Positions 11,224 through 23,121 of a stretch of DNA of 64,000 nucleotides are shown one piece after another. The notes beneath the pieces were generated by a model. The model worked only from the letters and a program-made list of their open reading frames with translations. It made no database searches and had not been told where the DNA came from. Source of the stretch: Daucus carota subsp. sativus (taxonomy: Eukaryota > Streptophyta > Magnoliopsida > Apiales > Apiaceae); NCBI RefSeq assembly GCF_001625215.2, contig NC_030387.2, positions 40,385,606-40,449,605 of the forward strand, given 5' to 3'. Both the position numbers and the translations under genes were made by a program. How positions within the stretch are numbered: the stretch's first letter is position 1; each line of letters opens with the position of its first letter.

Positions 11224-11791
11224 CAGTAAAAACTCTATAAATTAATAATGTCGGGACTGGAGAAATTTATTAATTTAGAGAGTTATTAATTTATCCATAA
11301 ATTAATAATTATTAATTTATCCATAAATTAATAATTATTAATTTAAAGAGTTTTTAACCAATTATATTGTGCATACCAAACAAAAAGACAAATTAGTCTA
11401 TTTCTCTTAGAAATGACATTGCAACGAACCCTGGGAATCAATGTAAATTAGTAACTACTGTGTTCATATATATTGGAAATCAATAACGACAACGTAAATT
11501 AGTAATTACTGTGTTCATATATATTGGAAATCAATAATGACTTTTGAAGTATTGTACAGTAAATGTAATATATTTCAATCGAGTGTAATATATTTTTTTC
11601 AATTTCTATGAATTATTAATTTATGATTTTTTTGGGACCGAAATTTATAAAGGGATCTCTCGAAAAATTATTATCTTATTATTTTATCGAGTTTTTCAAT
11701 TTTTTACCTGAGCCCAAGTCGGGACCGGACAAATTTATTATTTTAGGGAGTTTATTAATTTACCGAGTATTAATTCAAAGAGTTTCTACTG
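11224..11791. mobile_element. Emigrant/Lemi1-like (pogo-type) element
   Basis: 568 bp between TA dinucleotides. Ends read CAGTAAAAACTCTATAAATT and, inward from the right, CAGTAGAAACTCTTTGAATT. This is the end type described for Arabidopsis Emigrant MITEs and their pogo-like relative Lemi1. Further copies of the ATAAATTAATAATTATTAAT motif inside suggest internal rearrangement. It sits within an older degenerate repeat whose CTTGGGTG-TATATTA motif flanks it on both sides. Confidence 0.78.
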
Positions 11792-12081
11792 TATAGCGAT
11801 AGCATCCAATTGGAGTTGCATTTTATCCTTGGGTGGTATATTATAGCAATAACAACATCTATACTTAGTTCTATATTTAGCACAAAATATAGCATTTTGC
11901 TATTTTGCATCAAAATATAGCATCCCATTGAAGTTGTATTTTTTACTTGGATGCTATATTATGACAATAGCAACCACTTTAACTCCCCGTTGGACTTGTG
12001 TGCTCTAATAAAAGGAGATAAGCACATATCTTCGCAAACATAAAAGAGAACATAGATCTGTTCACAAACATAAAAAGAGAG

Positions 12082-13107
12082 ATGTTGAGAGAAATTATTA
12101 TTTCCTGGAAATCTTCTTTTGTTGGGTACAATCCCGCTCTTCGTCATGCCCACGAGGTAATTACAATTCAAATCTGTGTTTCTGTGGACATATCCATGCA
12201 TCTTGTCATATGTATAAACATGTGTATTGAGATCTAATCAATTTGTTATTGTTGTGTGTAATATCTGTATATACGCTGTTTGTGTCAAGAGCGAGGGATT
12301 TAATTTGTCCATAAGGCCTAGGTTGTGTACGTGGTATGATAATATCCATCTTCAATGATTAAGCTTTGTTGTAACAAGCCTGTATTGTTTAAACCCTAAG
12401 ATCTCTACTTTTTAAATTACCAAACTCGCTAGCATGTTTGCCTGGTTGATTATGATGATTGTATCAGTATCATTGTCTTGTGTGATTTACTATCACTATT
12501 TTCCTTGCTATTCCTTGTTATGATAATGATTTACTGTTTGAAATCTGGAAATTGCCAAGTATGATTGGATTGTATGTATTGGAATTTGTGTTTGTGAATC
12601 TTGTTCGATCATTCTTGTTTGTTTTGTTTTGTATGTGTAATATTTTATAGTGGTGTTGATGGTTAATTTTTTCCATTTACGTAACTGTTTTTTTTTGTTT
12701 AATTTTAGGTTCTTAAACGTTATCCTGAAGCCCGAACCGTGATTGTTTCATCAGCAAGTATTTCTCGGAGATTGCTAGTAGTCTGGTGGATTGTTTCTAT
12801 CCCCACATTACTGGTCACAACAACTATACTCCAATGCGGAAATAATATTGTTGATAAAGACGACGAGTAATTTTCTTCTTCTAAGTTTATCCACTTCCAT
12901 ATGTTTGTAAATATGTGTTTGCATGTTTTAGTGTCCCATTCATATGTGTTTTTGTGTGTTATATGATTCTTGTTTAAAATCTATTTTCTAATCATTTTCT
13001 TGGTTTCTTATTTTAGATTTTGGGAACGCTTAAGCTCCTTGGAAAACCATACTGTTGGTGGCGAGTCGGTGTCAAGAGGCGAGAAAGAATTTAAGAAGAA
13101 TCAATAG
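12082..13107 (+). CDS. Unrecognised small single-helix protein, copy A
   Basis: Three exons, 12082-12156, 12709-12866 and 13017-13107, with GT-AG borders, give a 107-residue protein. It begins MLREIIISWKSSF, has a basic/amphipathic N-terminal region (RHAHEVLKRYPEAR), one hydrophobic segment at about residues 46-66 (RRLLVVWWIVSIPTLLVTT), an acidic patch (DKDDEFWERL) and a hydrophilic tail (TVGGESVSRGEKEFKKNQ). The same exon structure and phases are found in copy C at 14858-15494, where the reading frame is preserved despite many substitutions; this is the main evidence that it is a real gene. The size, basic N-terminus and single helix would suit a small organelle-membrane subunit, but that is a guess. 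I do not recognise the family. Confidence 0.7.
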
Positions 13108-14256
13108 TTTGTCAATTTATCTCAGCAGCTCGCTGTTCATTGTTTAGAAATTTATGATAAGGGTGTGTGTATCTAATTTGTTTGATGCCACAAATTGTAC
13201 ATGAATTTTTTAGTTTTGGAAGTTAATGTTTTCGTTAAAATGAAATATTGCAGTACCATCAAAGAATTTAACGTTTTTGTTAGAATCAGGCCAATTAAAA
13301 TAACATTGTACATGGTTGAAATCCTCAAGAAAATTGGTTAGGTAACAAGTGCAGACATGAACCACAAGATAATTAGTTATCAAAAGTGTCTTGGAATATA
13401 AGCAGTTGAATTCCCCAAAACTGAAGCTACCATTGTTAATGTAATAATGAGGCAGGGGATGATACAGTCAAAGCTACTATGAAGCCTGAAGGTATGAACC
13501 TCGGTTGCAAGATACTTTGGTTCTCGGTTATGGCTTATAGTTTCTTATCACTTACTTTATTCATTATTCTTTTTTGCTCTGCTTTAAATTCTTCATTATA
13601 TAACTTTAAAGTTTCAATAATTGCATATTGTTATGCTTTTGTGGTGTATTTTTATTGTTGGATTTGGTTCATTTATCACTGTGTTCAAAAAGTTTTCTGC
13701 GGGATGCTAGAGCAAATAAGGTACATATAACACTGTTACCTCGAGTCTTTAAATTGAGTTTATTTATTGGCAGTGGATATCCATTAGCAGCGAAATTCCA
13801 ATATGTTCTTATTTTCGCATGGGTAACATAGAGGGATTCCAGGTATATATAAGTTCAGAATTCCAAGAACTAATCATTGATCACTTGAATTAGCAACCCT
13901 ATGACTAGAAATCGGACTCAGGCTGAGGTGAGTCCAAGTACTCATTCTGGTGTACATTGAGACATAGAATTTACATTGTTTCAAGGCATGTGAGCTGGGA
14001 CTTGCTGATTGTTTGCTAATTTCGTTTTGAGGTGATTACAAATATTAAGTTATCTGATTACATAAATTTTGGGCATCCTACATGTTTGCTTGATGTGCCA
14101 ATATTTTACTGTAGGTCACAGATTGTAAAAAAGTTACTCGTATTGATTATATGTGGTGTTAGCTAGTTAGAAAAGAAAGGCTTGAGCAAGTCTAAATTCT
14201 AATGCAATGCTAAAGTTGGTCTCATTTGTATAATGTGGAACTAAATTTCACAAATT
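13108..14256. other. Spacer between copies A and B
   Basis: Holds the copy A 3' flank, which is repeated downstream of copies B and C (TCTAATTTGTTTGATG, AATCAGGCCAATTAAAAT), then about 900 bp of unassigned sequence. A hydrophobic open frame at 13479-13730 has no recognisable features. Confidence 0.5.
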
Positions 14257-14560
14257 AAGAATTTAAGAAGAATCAATATATAGTTTTCTTGATATCTAAT
14301 TTGTTTGATGTCACAAATTACACGAAAACTTTAATTCTGGAAGTTAACGTTTCTATTAGGATAAAATATTGCATTGCCATCAAAGAATTAAACGTTTTTG
14401 TTAGAATCAGGCCAATTAAAATATTATTGTACATGGTTGAATTTGAACTCGGATCTATGAGCACTTTAATGCAGTGAAGATTTTATATTTAATAATAATA
14501 CAAAATTAAATATATAAACGATCAAAAAAATGTGTGTTGACAAACTTGATAAAGTTACAA
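14257..14560 (+). pseudogene. Relic of the small single-helix gene, copy B (3' end only)
   Basis: Starts with the last codons of exon 3 (matching GAATTTAAGAAGAATCAATA) and continues through the 3' flank shared with copies A and C. The rest of the gene is missing, so this is what remains of a third tandem unit. Confidence 0.65.
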
Positions 14561-14857
14561 GAAGAAAGTTACAAACTTGATAACGTTATAAATAAAAATT
14601 TATAATCTAAACTTTTGTTTGATATAAAAATTATATTTTTTTTATTAAATATAGATAATATTTTTTTACGTCCCTATATACGTGTCAAACATCAAAATAC
14701 GAAAGAATGAGCCAGAAAATTACACAAATTCAAAGATAAATCCTTTTCAAACCCTAATAAAAAGACGCATCCCCTTTTCAAACCCTTATAAAAAGTCGAA
14801 GATAGAGAGAGATTCTGCACATATCAACGATCTATTCACAAACATAGAGAGAGATAG

Positions 14858-15494
14858 ATGTTGAGAAAAATTATTAGTTCCTGGTGGTGTAAAGCATCTT
14901 TGTATGTGCACGAGCCCGCTATTCGTCGTGCCTACGAGGTAATTACAATTCAAATCTGTGTTTTTTTGGATATATACGCTGGAATTTGTGTTTGTGAATC
15001 TTGTTCGATCATTTTTATTTTGTGTTGTTTTGTATGTGGAATTTGTGTTAATGTTTCAATTTACGCAACTGTTTTTTTTGTTTAATTTTAGGTTCTGAGA
15101 ACGCATCCCCATGTCCGAGTCGTTCATGTTTCATCAACAAGTCTTTCTATGAGATTGCTCGCAGCCTCGTGGATTGTTTTAGCTTCCACATTACTGATCG
15201 CAGAAGTTATAATCCCACGCAGAAATAAAATTGCACATGAAGACGAGTAATTTTCTTCTTCTATCTAAGTTTATCCACTTCAATATGTTGGTAAATATGT
15301 GTTTGCATGTTTTAGTGTCCCATTCATATGTGTTTTTGTGTGTTATATGATTTTTGTTTAAAATCTATTTTCTAATCGTTTTCTCGGTTTCTTATTTTAG
15401 ATTTTGGGCAAGCGTCTTGGAAAACGATACTGTTGGTGGCGAGTCGGTGTCAAGAGGCGAGAAAGAATTTAAGAAGAATCAATACTTTTCTTGA
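14858..15494 (+). CDS. Unrecognised small single-helix protein, copy C
   Basis: Exons 14858-14938, 15092-15246 and 15401-15494 give a 109-residue protein (start MLRKIISSWWCKASL, hydrophobic segment MRLLAASWIVLASTLLIAEV, end KEFKKNQYFS). It shares with copy A the intron positions and phases, the motif VSS(A/T)S(I/L)S-RLL, DEFW, and an identical TVGGESVSRGEKEFKKNQ tail. Intron 1 is much shorter than in copy A (153 against 552 bp) while intron 2 is nearly identical. The paired survival of frame and splice sites argues that both copies are, or were until recently, functional. Confidence 0.7.
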
Positions 15495-16344
15495 TATATC
15501 TAATTTGTTTGAATCAGGCCAACTAATATATTATTGAACATGGTTGAATTTGAACTCGTATCCATGAGCACTTTAATGCAGTGAAGATTTTATATTTAAT
15601 AATAATACGAAATTAAATATATAAACGATCAAAAATGTGTGTTGGCAAACTTGATAAAAGCAAACGAGAAAAATATTAAGAGATGGAGTGAGACAGCTCA
15701 ATGTTCTACTTTCTGTAAAGACTTAGCAGCAATAAGATGATTTTTAAGTCATCTGCATTCCCAGCCGACAATGAGGTGAAAAAGTATGCAATGTTAATGA
15801 TCATAATATATTACAAGGAATGCCTAGATCCATGATTCAAAGATCAACACATAACTTTCCTGTCAATGTGGAACATACTGTGGAGAAACAACTTTCCTGG
15901 GTGATTTGGCGAATTTAAGTGGATTCTCAATTACTTGCTTACCAAAAGAACTACTGAAATTAAATAAACACGGAGAGCCCAATTATGTCAGCAGGAATGC
16001 CAGCGTTCATGTAATATTGTTACGACGATAGTGATCCTGATATCCATGGAACTACAGCAGCTACTATAAATATAGACATGGTAAAGTAACGAATTTTTTA
16101 GAATAGTATTGGTGCTGGAATAGCACTTGCAACTGGACCATCATCTTTGGAAAGTTTCAGCCTATACTTAAAGTTTGGTGATTCCATTCTAATTCTTAAA
16201 TTTCACCCAACCATTGTCTGGATTCTGGAATGCCAAAAATTAACCAAAATTCTGGGAATCTATATATTACTACAAAATTACATAATCACGACATCTAGTG
16301 TCCGTCTAAAAGCATCACCAAGACAAAAGAGTATACCCCTCAGT
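15495..16344. other. Gene-free stretch, FTSHI3 3' side
   Basis: Contains the shared 3' flank of the tandem gene (to about 15650), then unassigned sequence that may include the FTSHI3 3'-UTR. No gene recognised. Confidence 0.5.
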
Positions 16345-19300
16345 TCAGCTCAGTGTTTGATAACCCAAGGGTCCTTGTGTTCCATTCCGCTGCGTGTCAT
16401 TCTTGCCTATAAAAGATGGCATCCAAGGAAAGAGCTTTCCTATTTCCTTGCTTATTGTATTACGAGTCAGTTGCTTATCATTTATCCCAAACTTGGCTCT
16501 TTCGATTGCTGCCATTATATCTTCCCTTGCCACACATTCACTACCTGCGGATTTAAGAAGATGATGAACACCAAGAAAATATTTGACTATTAGAAAAAAA
16601 ATCTTGATGATTCAACCAAGTGATATTAATTACACACCTATACTTGAAAGTTAAAACATATTTCTGATAATTAGGCAAGATAGCAGCAAAGTAACAAGAA
16701 GTGTTCGGTGTTCCTGGTGGGTCCATTTTGTGAAACGACAAAAGTAATCAGTCGAAGTTTAAAAAGAGAGTACACTACTTAAAGCCAGTCCAATGCAATG
16801 CCAAACTTGGTTGCATTGCGATAATTTGGAACCGAATGCAGAAAAACACAACTCCACAGGAGTTGCATTATTTGATGCAATTCATGCAAATATGCATAAA
16901 AATGCATAATGGGTTCCCAGTTTGCAACAATTGTTGCATATATGCCACAAATGAAATGTCAGTTGATGTCATAGTTGTAAAGGCATAGCCTACGAGACAT
17001 AAAATGGCCAGGCGTCCAACCCGCCTCAGTTTTCAAGGCAACGGCCTTGGTCCGCCTAGTTCTCCTAATTTACACCTACTTCCGTTCGACAGAAAATAGC
17101 CAGCCGTAAATTACTTATAAGGAATATTGATCCATTGTAAACATCACGATTACAAGTAAAACAGTCTACAACAATCTATAGGGGAAAAGAATCATCTCCC
17201 TGAAAGAACTCATTCCAAAGATATGCTATTAGGTTATTCTATTATTCTTCTTTTCTCCTTTTAAACTTTCCAAACACACCCACGTATATATACATATAGT
17301 ATAAACATGTTCTCTAATTTGTATACAATATTCAAGTAGTATAAGTACACTTTTTCTGTTTAGTTTAACATATAAATGTATTTATAAAAAAAAAATACCA
17401 ATATATATAGTTTTACGTATTATCCACCTAAGCGATTAGGCGGTGCACTAGCATTTAGCATCGCCTTTACGCCTAACAAGTATGGTTAATGCACTTTAAA
17501 TACAAGTTAGGGAGGGTTGTACAAAAAGTTATTTAATTTGGAATTATTTGTTTGCAAAATGCAGCTAGCATTTGAGGGCAATATTTTAGCACCAAAAAAC
17601 ACTTTTTGGTGCCATATCATAGTAATGAGTTGCGGTTGAGGTTTTTGATTCTTAAAACCGAGGCTCTGCGGTTCCAGTTGCGGTTTTATCCAAAAACCGC
17701 ACCCGCTCTCCCCTAGTAATGACTATGATCGTATTGCATCTAGCATTGGACTGGCTCTTAAAAAGAGAATCCACTATTATAGCAAATACTTCAAAAAGGT
17801 GATGAATATTATTGTTATCTCTATAAACATGATTGCTATTTCCACAAGTGTGTACAGCTTTCAATGCATACACTACACGCGTGTATTAATCTTACCTCGG
17901 CGAGCAGCTAGAAGAGCAGCTTCATTGACGATGTTTGCTAGATCAGCACCTACAAATCCCTGGGTAACTGATGCTACTAGATCACAGATAAGGCCAGTAT
18001 CTTCCTCAAGAGGAATTCCTCTTAGATGCACAGCCAAAATCTTGCGCCTTCCATCTTCATCTGGTTCTCCTACCAAAACTTTCCTTGAGAAACGTCCAGG
18101 ACGGCAAAGAGCGGGATCTAATGCTTCTGGCCTATTAGTTGCTGCTATGACAATCACATTTACTTCTGAATCAAAGCCATCCATTTCGGTCAGCAGCTAT
18201 AGAGGAAAAAAGATTAGAATTCGGTTGAAAATACAGCAAAATAACTATATAATTAACAGGTTGTTTTTTGAGTAATTCGTAAAAAAAATCATAACATCAG
18301 CTATACAATTGTCATTCTGCACATTCCTGCAAGAAGGACAATAATGTTGTTTTAAAGTTTTGTTCTATTTGCCTTCTGAAGGGGAACAATTTTAGTGGAA
18401 AGTAAGGGTTTATATTACTTGAGAGGAAGAGTTGACAAACTGTAATATGATTCGCTTTTAACAAATATTTACAACAGGTGTATCAGTGACATATATTATA
18501 ACACAGCAACATATATATACATATCAATATATCATCTTCCCCGACACTGTCATTTTCACCTTCATTAACTATTGGCAGCTCTATGAACCACAGAGATTAC
18601 AGTGGAGATGGGGAGGGGGGCTAGAAAAAAATTGGGAAAGAAGAAGAATGATGACAGAGATATCTCCACAGGTGGTTGTTGTGGAAGATATAGTGCCGAT
18701 GATGACCATAACAGTACTGCCACCTGCAATTAGAAACAATGGAGTCCGGAAGCTGACGGAGGCAATTGTTGGTTTAATGGTCGTGTCAAAAGGTCGCCCA
18801 TCATTAATTTATAATATGGAAGAGAAGTGATGGTCAAACATGATAAAAGGTTGGAAGTTGGAACAGATTTACAAAAAAAGAAGAAAAAGAACTGAAGCTA
18901 ATATGGGTCACATGCATGTTTAGAGGGTGCAGTGCAGGGCCTGCAAGCCCCATGCCTTCACACATGTTTAGTTTCACAGGTTTGATATAGAATATGTATA
19001 GTTTGCGATTAATATATAATGATACCACAGAAACAATCGAGCAAAATTTCTTTTGAGATTTATACAGTAATTGTGATGTGCAGTTACCTGGTTCAATGTT
19101 TGGTCCCTTTCATCATTGAAACTTCTTCCACGCCTGCCCCCAACAGCATCAAGCTCATCGATGAAAATGATCGACGGTGAACTCTTCCTTGCAACACTAA
19201 AAAGGTCTCTGATACGAGCTGCTCCTCTTCCAACAAACATTTCGACGAATTCACTGGCAGACACAGTAAAAAATGGCACTCCAGCTTCTCCTGCCACAGC

Positions 19301-21352
19301 ACGGGCTAGTAAAGTTTTCCCAGTTCCCGGAGGACCCACTAGAAGCACTCCTCTAGGTAATTTTGCTCCTAGTCTGGTGTAGTCAATAGAACCTTGCAAA
19401 CACAAAACTATCTACAAAAAAAATGCATGAGGGCCTTTTCAAGGGAGATTGCAGAGCACATACATAGCTTGCAAGAAGCAAAAAAATTACACGGGCACAA
19501 AAATCATTAAAATATAATCTATTGGGCTAAACTAAAGATGGCCCCGATAATCTTTTGATATTAAAAGTACAATCAATCAGTTCACCAACCATGATATTCA
19601 TCACTCATTTCTTACCGCATTCCCTCTAAAATTTTAAAAAAAAAGCATCCCTACATAATTGGAATTTCAATATAAACTAACCATGAAAATCAGCCATTAA
19701 GAATGTTTGATAGGCCTCAAGCATATAGGGAGTTAGTGCGCGATACTATATTTTAATTTATTAAAACTACTAGATTTAGATGGAAAAAATAATGAACTTA
19801 CATTTGTTTAGTAAGATATATTTCTATACATTCATACTTGCAATAGCAATAGAATGGAAGTGTCTAAACTAAATAATAGTGAAATAAGTTCTTATTCAAT
19901 AAGATTGAGCCTAATTAGATACCACAAATACTTGAAGTTTGTCGACATATTTGTGTTTCTAATTCCCATAAAAGGTAATGCTTTTCACGCACTAATAGTG
20001 TCACAAGTTGTAATTTTTCTTCAGAAATTATTCGTACTCAAAATTTCATAAATACTAAAGTACTTGAATAAATACAAATTCAAATGGCATCTGCATGCTA
20101 TTTCGTGTTTTTTCTTGCCAATATAAAGTCGCAGTATATGATCGTCCGACTGTGGGGTTAGGTGGGCCAGGGATCTACGGATATAATTACATATATGCTT
20201 GTTCTGTGTTGTTCATTTTGGGCTTTTTTAGGGCATTAGAAAGTATTAAGTATAAGAAAGGATGCATGATGATGCCTCTTAGACTTAGAGTAGTTTAAAT
20301 GAGTAACTTCTTACCTCCATGAGCTCTACTTTTGCAGCATCAACTCCCTCGACGTCCTCAAAGCTGACTACTTGATTGCTAGGTCGTTTTTTCTTTGCTG
20401 GGCTATTACTAGCAGAAAGCTGACGATAAAGGATCCACATTAAAGGTGTCAGTGGAATCCAAAGAGTTAAAATGGTGAGTATGATACTCCGTACTGATGC
20501 AAGAGCTGATTGAGGAGCTGATGCATACGAAGTTCCACTTTCTCTCATCAAACTAAGAAGATAGCTCTCATCATGATCTATCTTTCTAGTGGAGTACTGC
20601 CACAGTGGTGCCGACGGTTTTCCCTTCGCCAACTTTTTCAACATACTTGACTGTTTACTCATACTATTCCTTGACGCCTCAATTCCCTCAACCCCGTTTT
20701 CAGATTTACCATCCTCGGCAGTCCTCAACACCGACTCACCTTCAACTTGTTCAGCATTTTCACCACTTTGCACGTCAGTATTGTAGTATATCCTCCGCGA
20801 TCCCTCCTCAAACAGAACTCTCGTCACCGACCCACTCTGCAAGCTCATAACCAAGTCCGAATACGGAACAAATTTCGGGGAAGGAACCGCAGTCAGCTTA
20901 AGAAACAAAAAGCACAACCCTAACACAACAGTAACCGCGGCAGAAATCGTCACTCTTTTCAAATTCTTACGCACATACGTACTCACTCTATCCAACAAAC
21001 ACTTGACCGAGCCCATTCTCAATCTCCTCGACAACAACCTCAATCTTGGCCTCAATCTTATCAAAAATTTCTTCTTTAAGCCACCATTAACTCTATTTCC
21101 CAAATGGGGTTTCGTATTCTCCTTCTCATTCGACACCGACCTAATCTTACTATCCAACACCAATCTCTGCCTAGTTTTCGAGCAATTGTACAATCCCAAT
21201 ATAGGGAAACAGCCAGAATAACAACAAGAATTAGCAAATGAGCAAGAAACACCTCTGTATCCACCCCAAGATTCAATTTTTACACTGCTAGCCCTAATAT
21301 TTCGCTGAGAAATCAAGAACCCATCATTTGAAACAATGGGTAGACATGCCAT
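16345..21352 (-). CDS. FTSHI3: FtsH-like inactive protease FTSHI3, chloroplastic
   Basis: Four exons on the minus strand, 20315-21352, 19088-19411, 17896-18196 and 16345-16544, give 620 residues, the size expected of FTSHI3. Order: Ser-rich plastid-transit-like N-terminus; first membrane helix near residues 135-155 ([19 protein letters not shown]); FtsH extracellular-type domain ([15 protein letters not shown]); second helix ([19 protein letters not shown]); then a complete AAA core with Walker A GPPGTGKT, Walker [11 protein letters not shown], and second region of homology [20 protein letters not shown]. The protein ends with KFGINDKQL...GPLGYQTLS soon after the AAA lid: the M41 peptidase domain with its HEXXH zinc site is absent, as in Arabidopsis FTSHI3. 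It should be an inner-envelope or thylakoid ATPase/unfoldase-like protein. Intron 3 holds a 973-bp transposon. Confidence 0.9.
16784..17756. mobile_element. DNA transposon in FTSHI3 intron 3
   Basis: 973-bp element with short inverted ends AGCCAGTCCAATGC... / ...GCATTGGACTGGCT and a 5-bp flank duplication CTTAA. The interior seems to contain another GC-richer repeat (about 16985-17480) with AGGCG/CGCCT motifs near both ends, suggesting a nested insertion. No transposase frame seen; family not assigned. Confidence 0.6.
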
Positions 21353-23121
21353 TCTTTACTTTTTCATAAACTAACATGTGAAACTTGAGATAACTTGAAA
21401 AATAACAAGAACCTAGTACAAAGAACAAGAACTTAGTACAACATGTATGTAAGTATAGATTGAACTAGTGTAGATATACAGAAGTTATTACCTGGTGTTT
21501 AATCAGATGATAGCTGTAATGTCCGAAGGGAAAGATAAGAAGACCTCATGAGTGTTTTTGCAGAAATCCAGTGTGGGTTTGTTTGCGGATTTGAAATTAC
21601 ATTATGGGCCGCGGCCCAGTATAATGTTCAAAAGATGATTACTTGTGTTTTAAGCCCGTCCGAAATGTATCTTGCTATCCAAGCCCAACCTAAAATTTTT
21701 TCTGACAGAAAACTAGAAAATACTACAAATTTTTAGGTTGGAGAAAATGGCCATGTGAAATCTGATTGAGAAGTTAGTTGAGTGTTTGTCTCATAGGTAC
21801 ATCACAAGTATCCGTGATACATAAAAACACATTTATTCTAGAATAATTTATGTATGTTAAATAAAATTAATGATTTTTTGAATAATTTAATTAAGTGTTT
21901 GGGTTAATCATATTTTTTTTGATATTTTAAATTATTAAATTCATCGAATATTTGTAAAGAAATAGACTAAATCATATATGTTCAAATATGATAGTATGAT
22001 ATAGAGAGATCCATAAACACCCAAATTTATAAATAAATAGGTGTGTGAGATTGTATTACAAAGTTTAAATATATATTTTTCGAAAAAAACAGGATGTTTA
22101 AATATATTTTAATTTTACTAAAATAATCCGTTAAAATAGATACCAAATGAAAAGACATATAAAACTTGTCAAATTTTAGATGATCATCAAAATTTTAAAT
22201 GCTGCGATTTTAATAATAATAGACCAAAATTGTATGTGTTTTAATTTTAATGATAAAATAATATCAATTTGTTAAAACTTCTGTAATTTTTATTCTTTTA
22301 ATTAGTAAAAATATATGTCCGATGACCGATTAACAATTTATAACTCATGATAGATAATAAATTTCTAAATTTTTTGAGTTAAATACAGAATTTAATTTTC
22401 ACATATAAGTAACATATTTGGATATAGATATATAGAATTAAATATTTTAATTATTAAAAATATTTTTTAATGGACTTTAATAATATTTTCTTCTTAATTA
22501 AATAGTGTGTGGAATTATTGGTCAAAATTTAATCAGTTTAGGAACCGTGTGTTTTATTTTTGATGTGGGTCTTGTACAGTTCTATAGTTTTTTTCTTCCT
22601 AACTTATACAGATTTTAATGAATTTTGCAAGCAAGTAGTAAAAACAGATTTTGTCAAAAAAATAAAGAATTAATAAAAACAGATGAAACCAATATTTTCG
22701 CTCTAGACTGGTGTCCATTAGGTTAAAGTAGTACTTAGAAACATTAAACTGTGAAAAATGCGTTGCATGCATGGACTATATACGAATAACAAGAAGTTAT
22801 AAATTAATAAGGAGTATAATAAAATAGTATTTTTAATTAGTTTCAAAAAAAAAATAGTATTTTTAATTAACCACCCTAGAAAGAACTGAACTCTCCAAAC
22901 AAACCGATAACTAAACTCCAAGCTTATCATCTATTCCCTTGCTAATCTAACTAAGATATGTTTTATTTTTTAACAGACTTAACAATCTTTTTGGATACAG
23001 TACTTATCCATTAGCCCTACTCACTCTATTTATCACTCTCTCACTTGATAGCTTTCTTTTCGTTCATCTCTCAGTTTTCATATAACAAAACACAAGGAAT
23101 AAAAACATTGTAGCAGCTGAA
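21353..23121. other. Divergent intergenic region between FTSHI3 and STP
   Basis: Contains the FTSHI3 leader (to about 21550) and the STP promoter region; strongly AT-rich between 21830 and 22720. No gene or clear transposon seen. Confidence 0.6.

Larger units (their letters stand above)
6366..12081. other. Transposon-rich gene-free stretch
   Basis: AT-rich DNA with no convincing coding signal. It holds a 303-bp Stowaway-like MITE, a second copy of the 1.6 kb MITE, two hAT-like MITEs with TTTGG / CCAAA ends, an Emigrant-like element, and related diverged segments around 8290-8425 and 8690-8790 that share ACAGGTTCAGCAAATTTT. These are listed separately where boundaries are visible. Confidence 0.6.

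Noticed and set aside
13479-13730. Hydrophobic 83-residue plus-strand frame
   Set aside because: AT-rich DNA easily yields hydrophobic frames; no homolog recognised and not repeated with the tandem gene copies.
14289-14477. 62-residue frame in the copy B relic
   Set aside because: Falls in the 3' flank shared by all three tandem units, downstream of the stop codons.
16147-16593. 148-residue plus-strand frame
   Set aside because: Antisense shadow of the last FTSHI3 exon and its flank.
19116-19382. 88-residue plus-strand frame
   Set aside because: Antisense shadow of the FTSHI3 Walker A/B exon.
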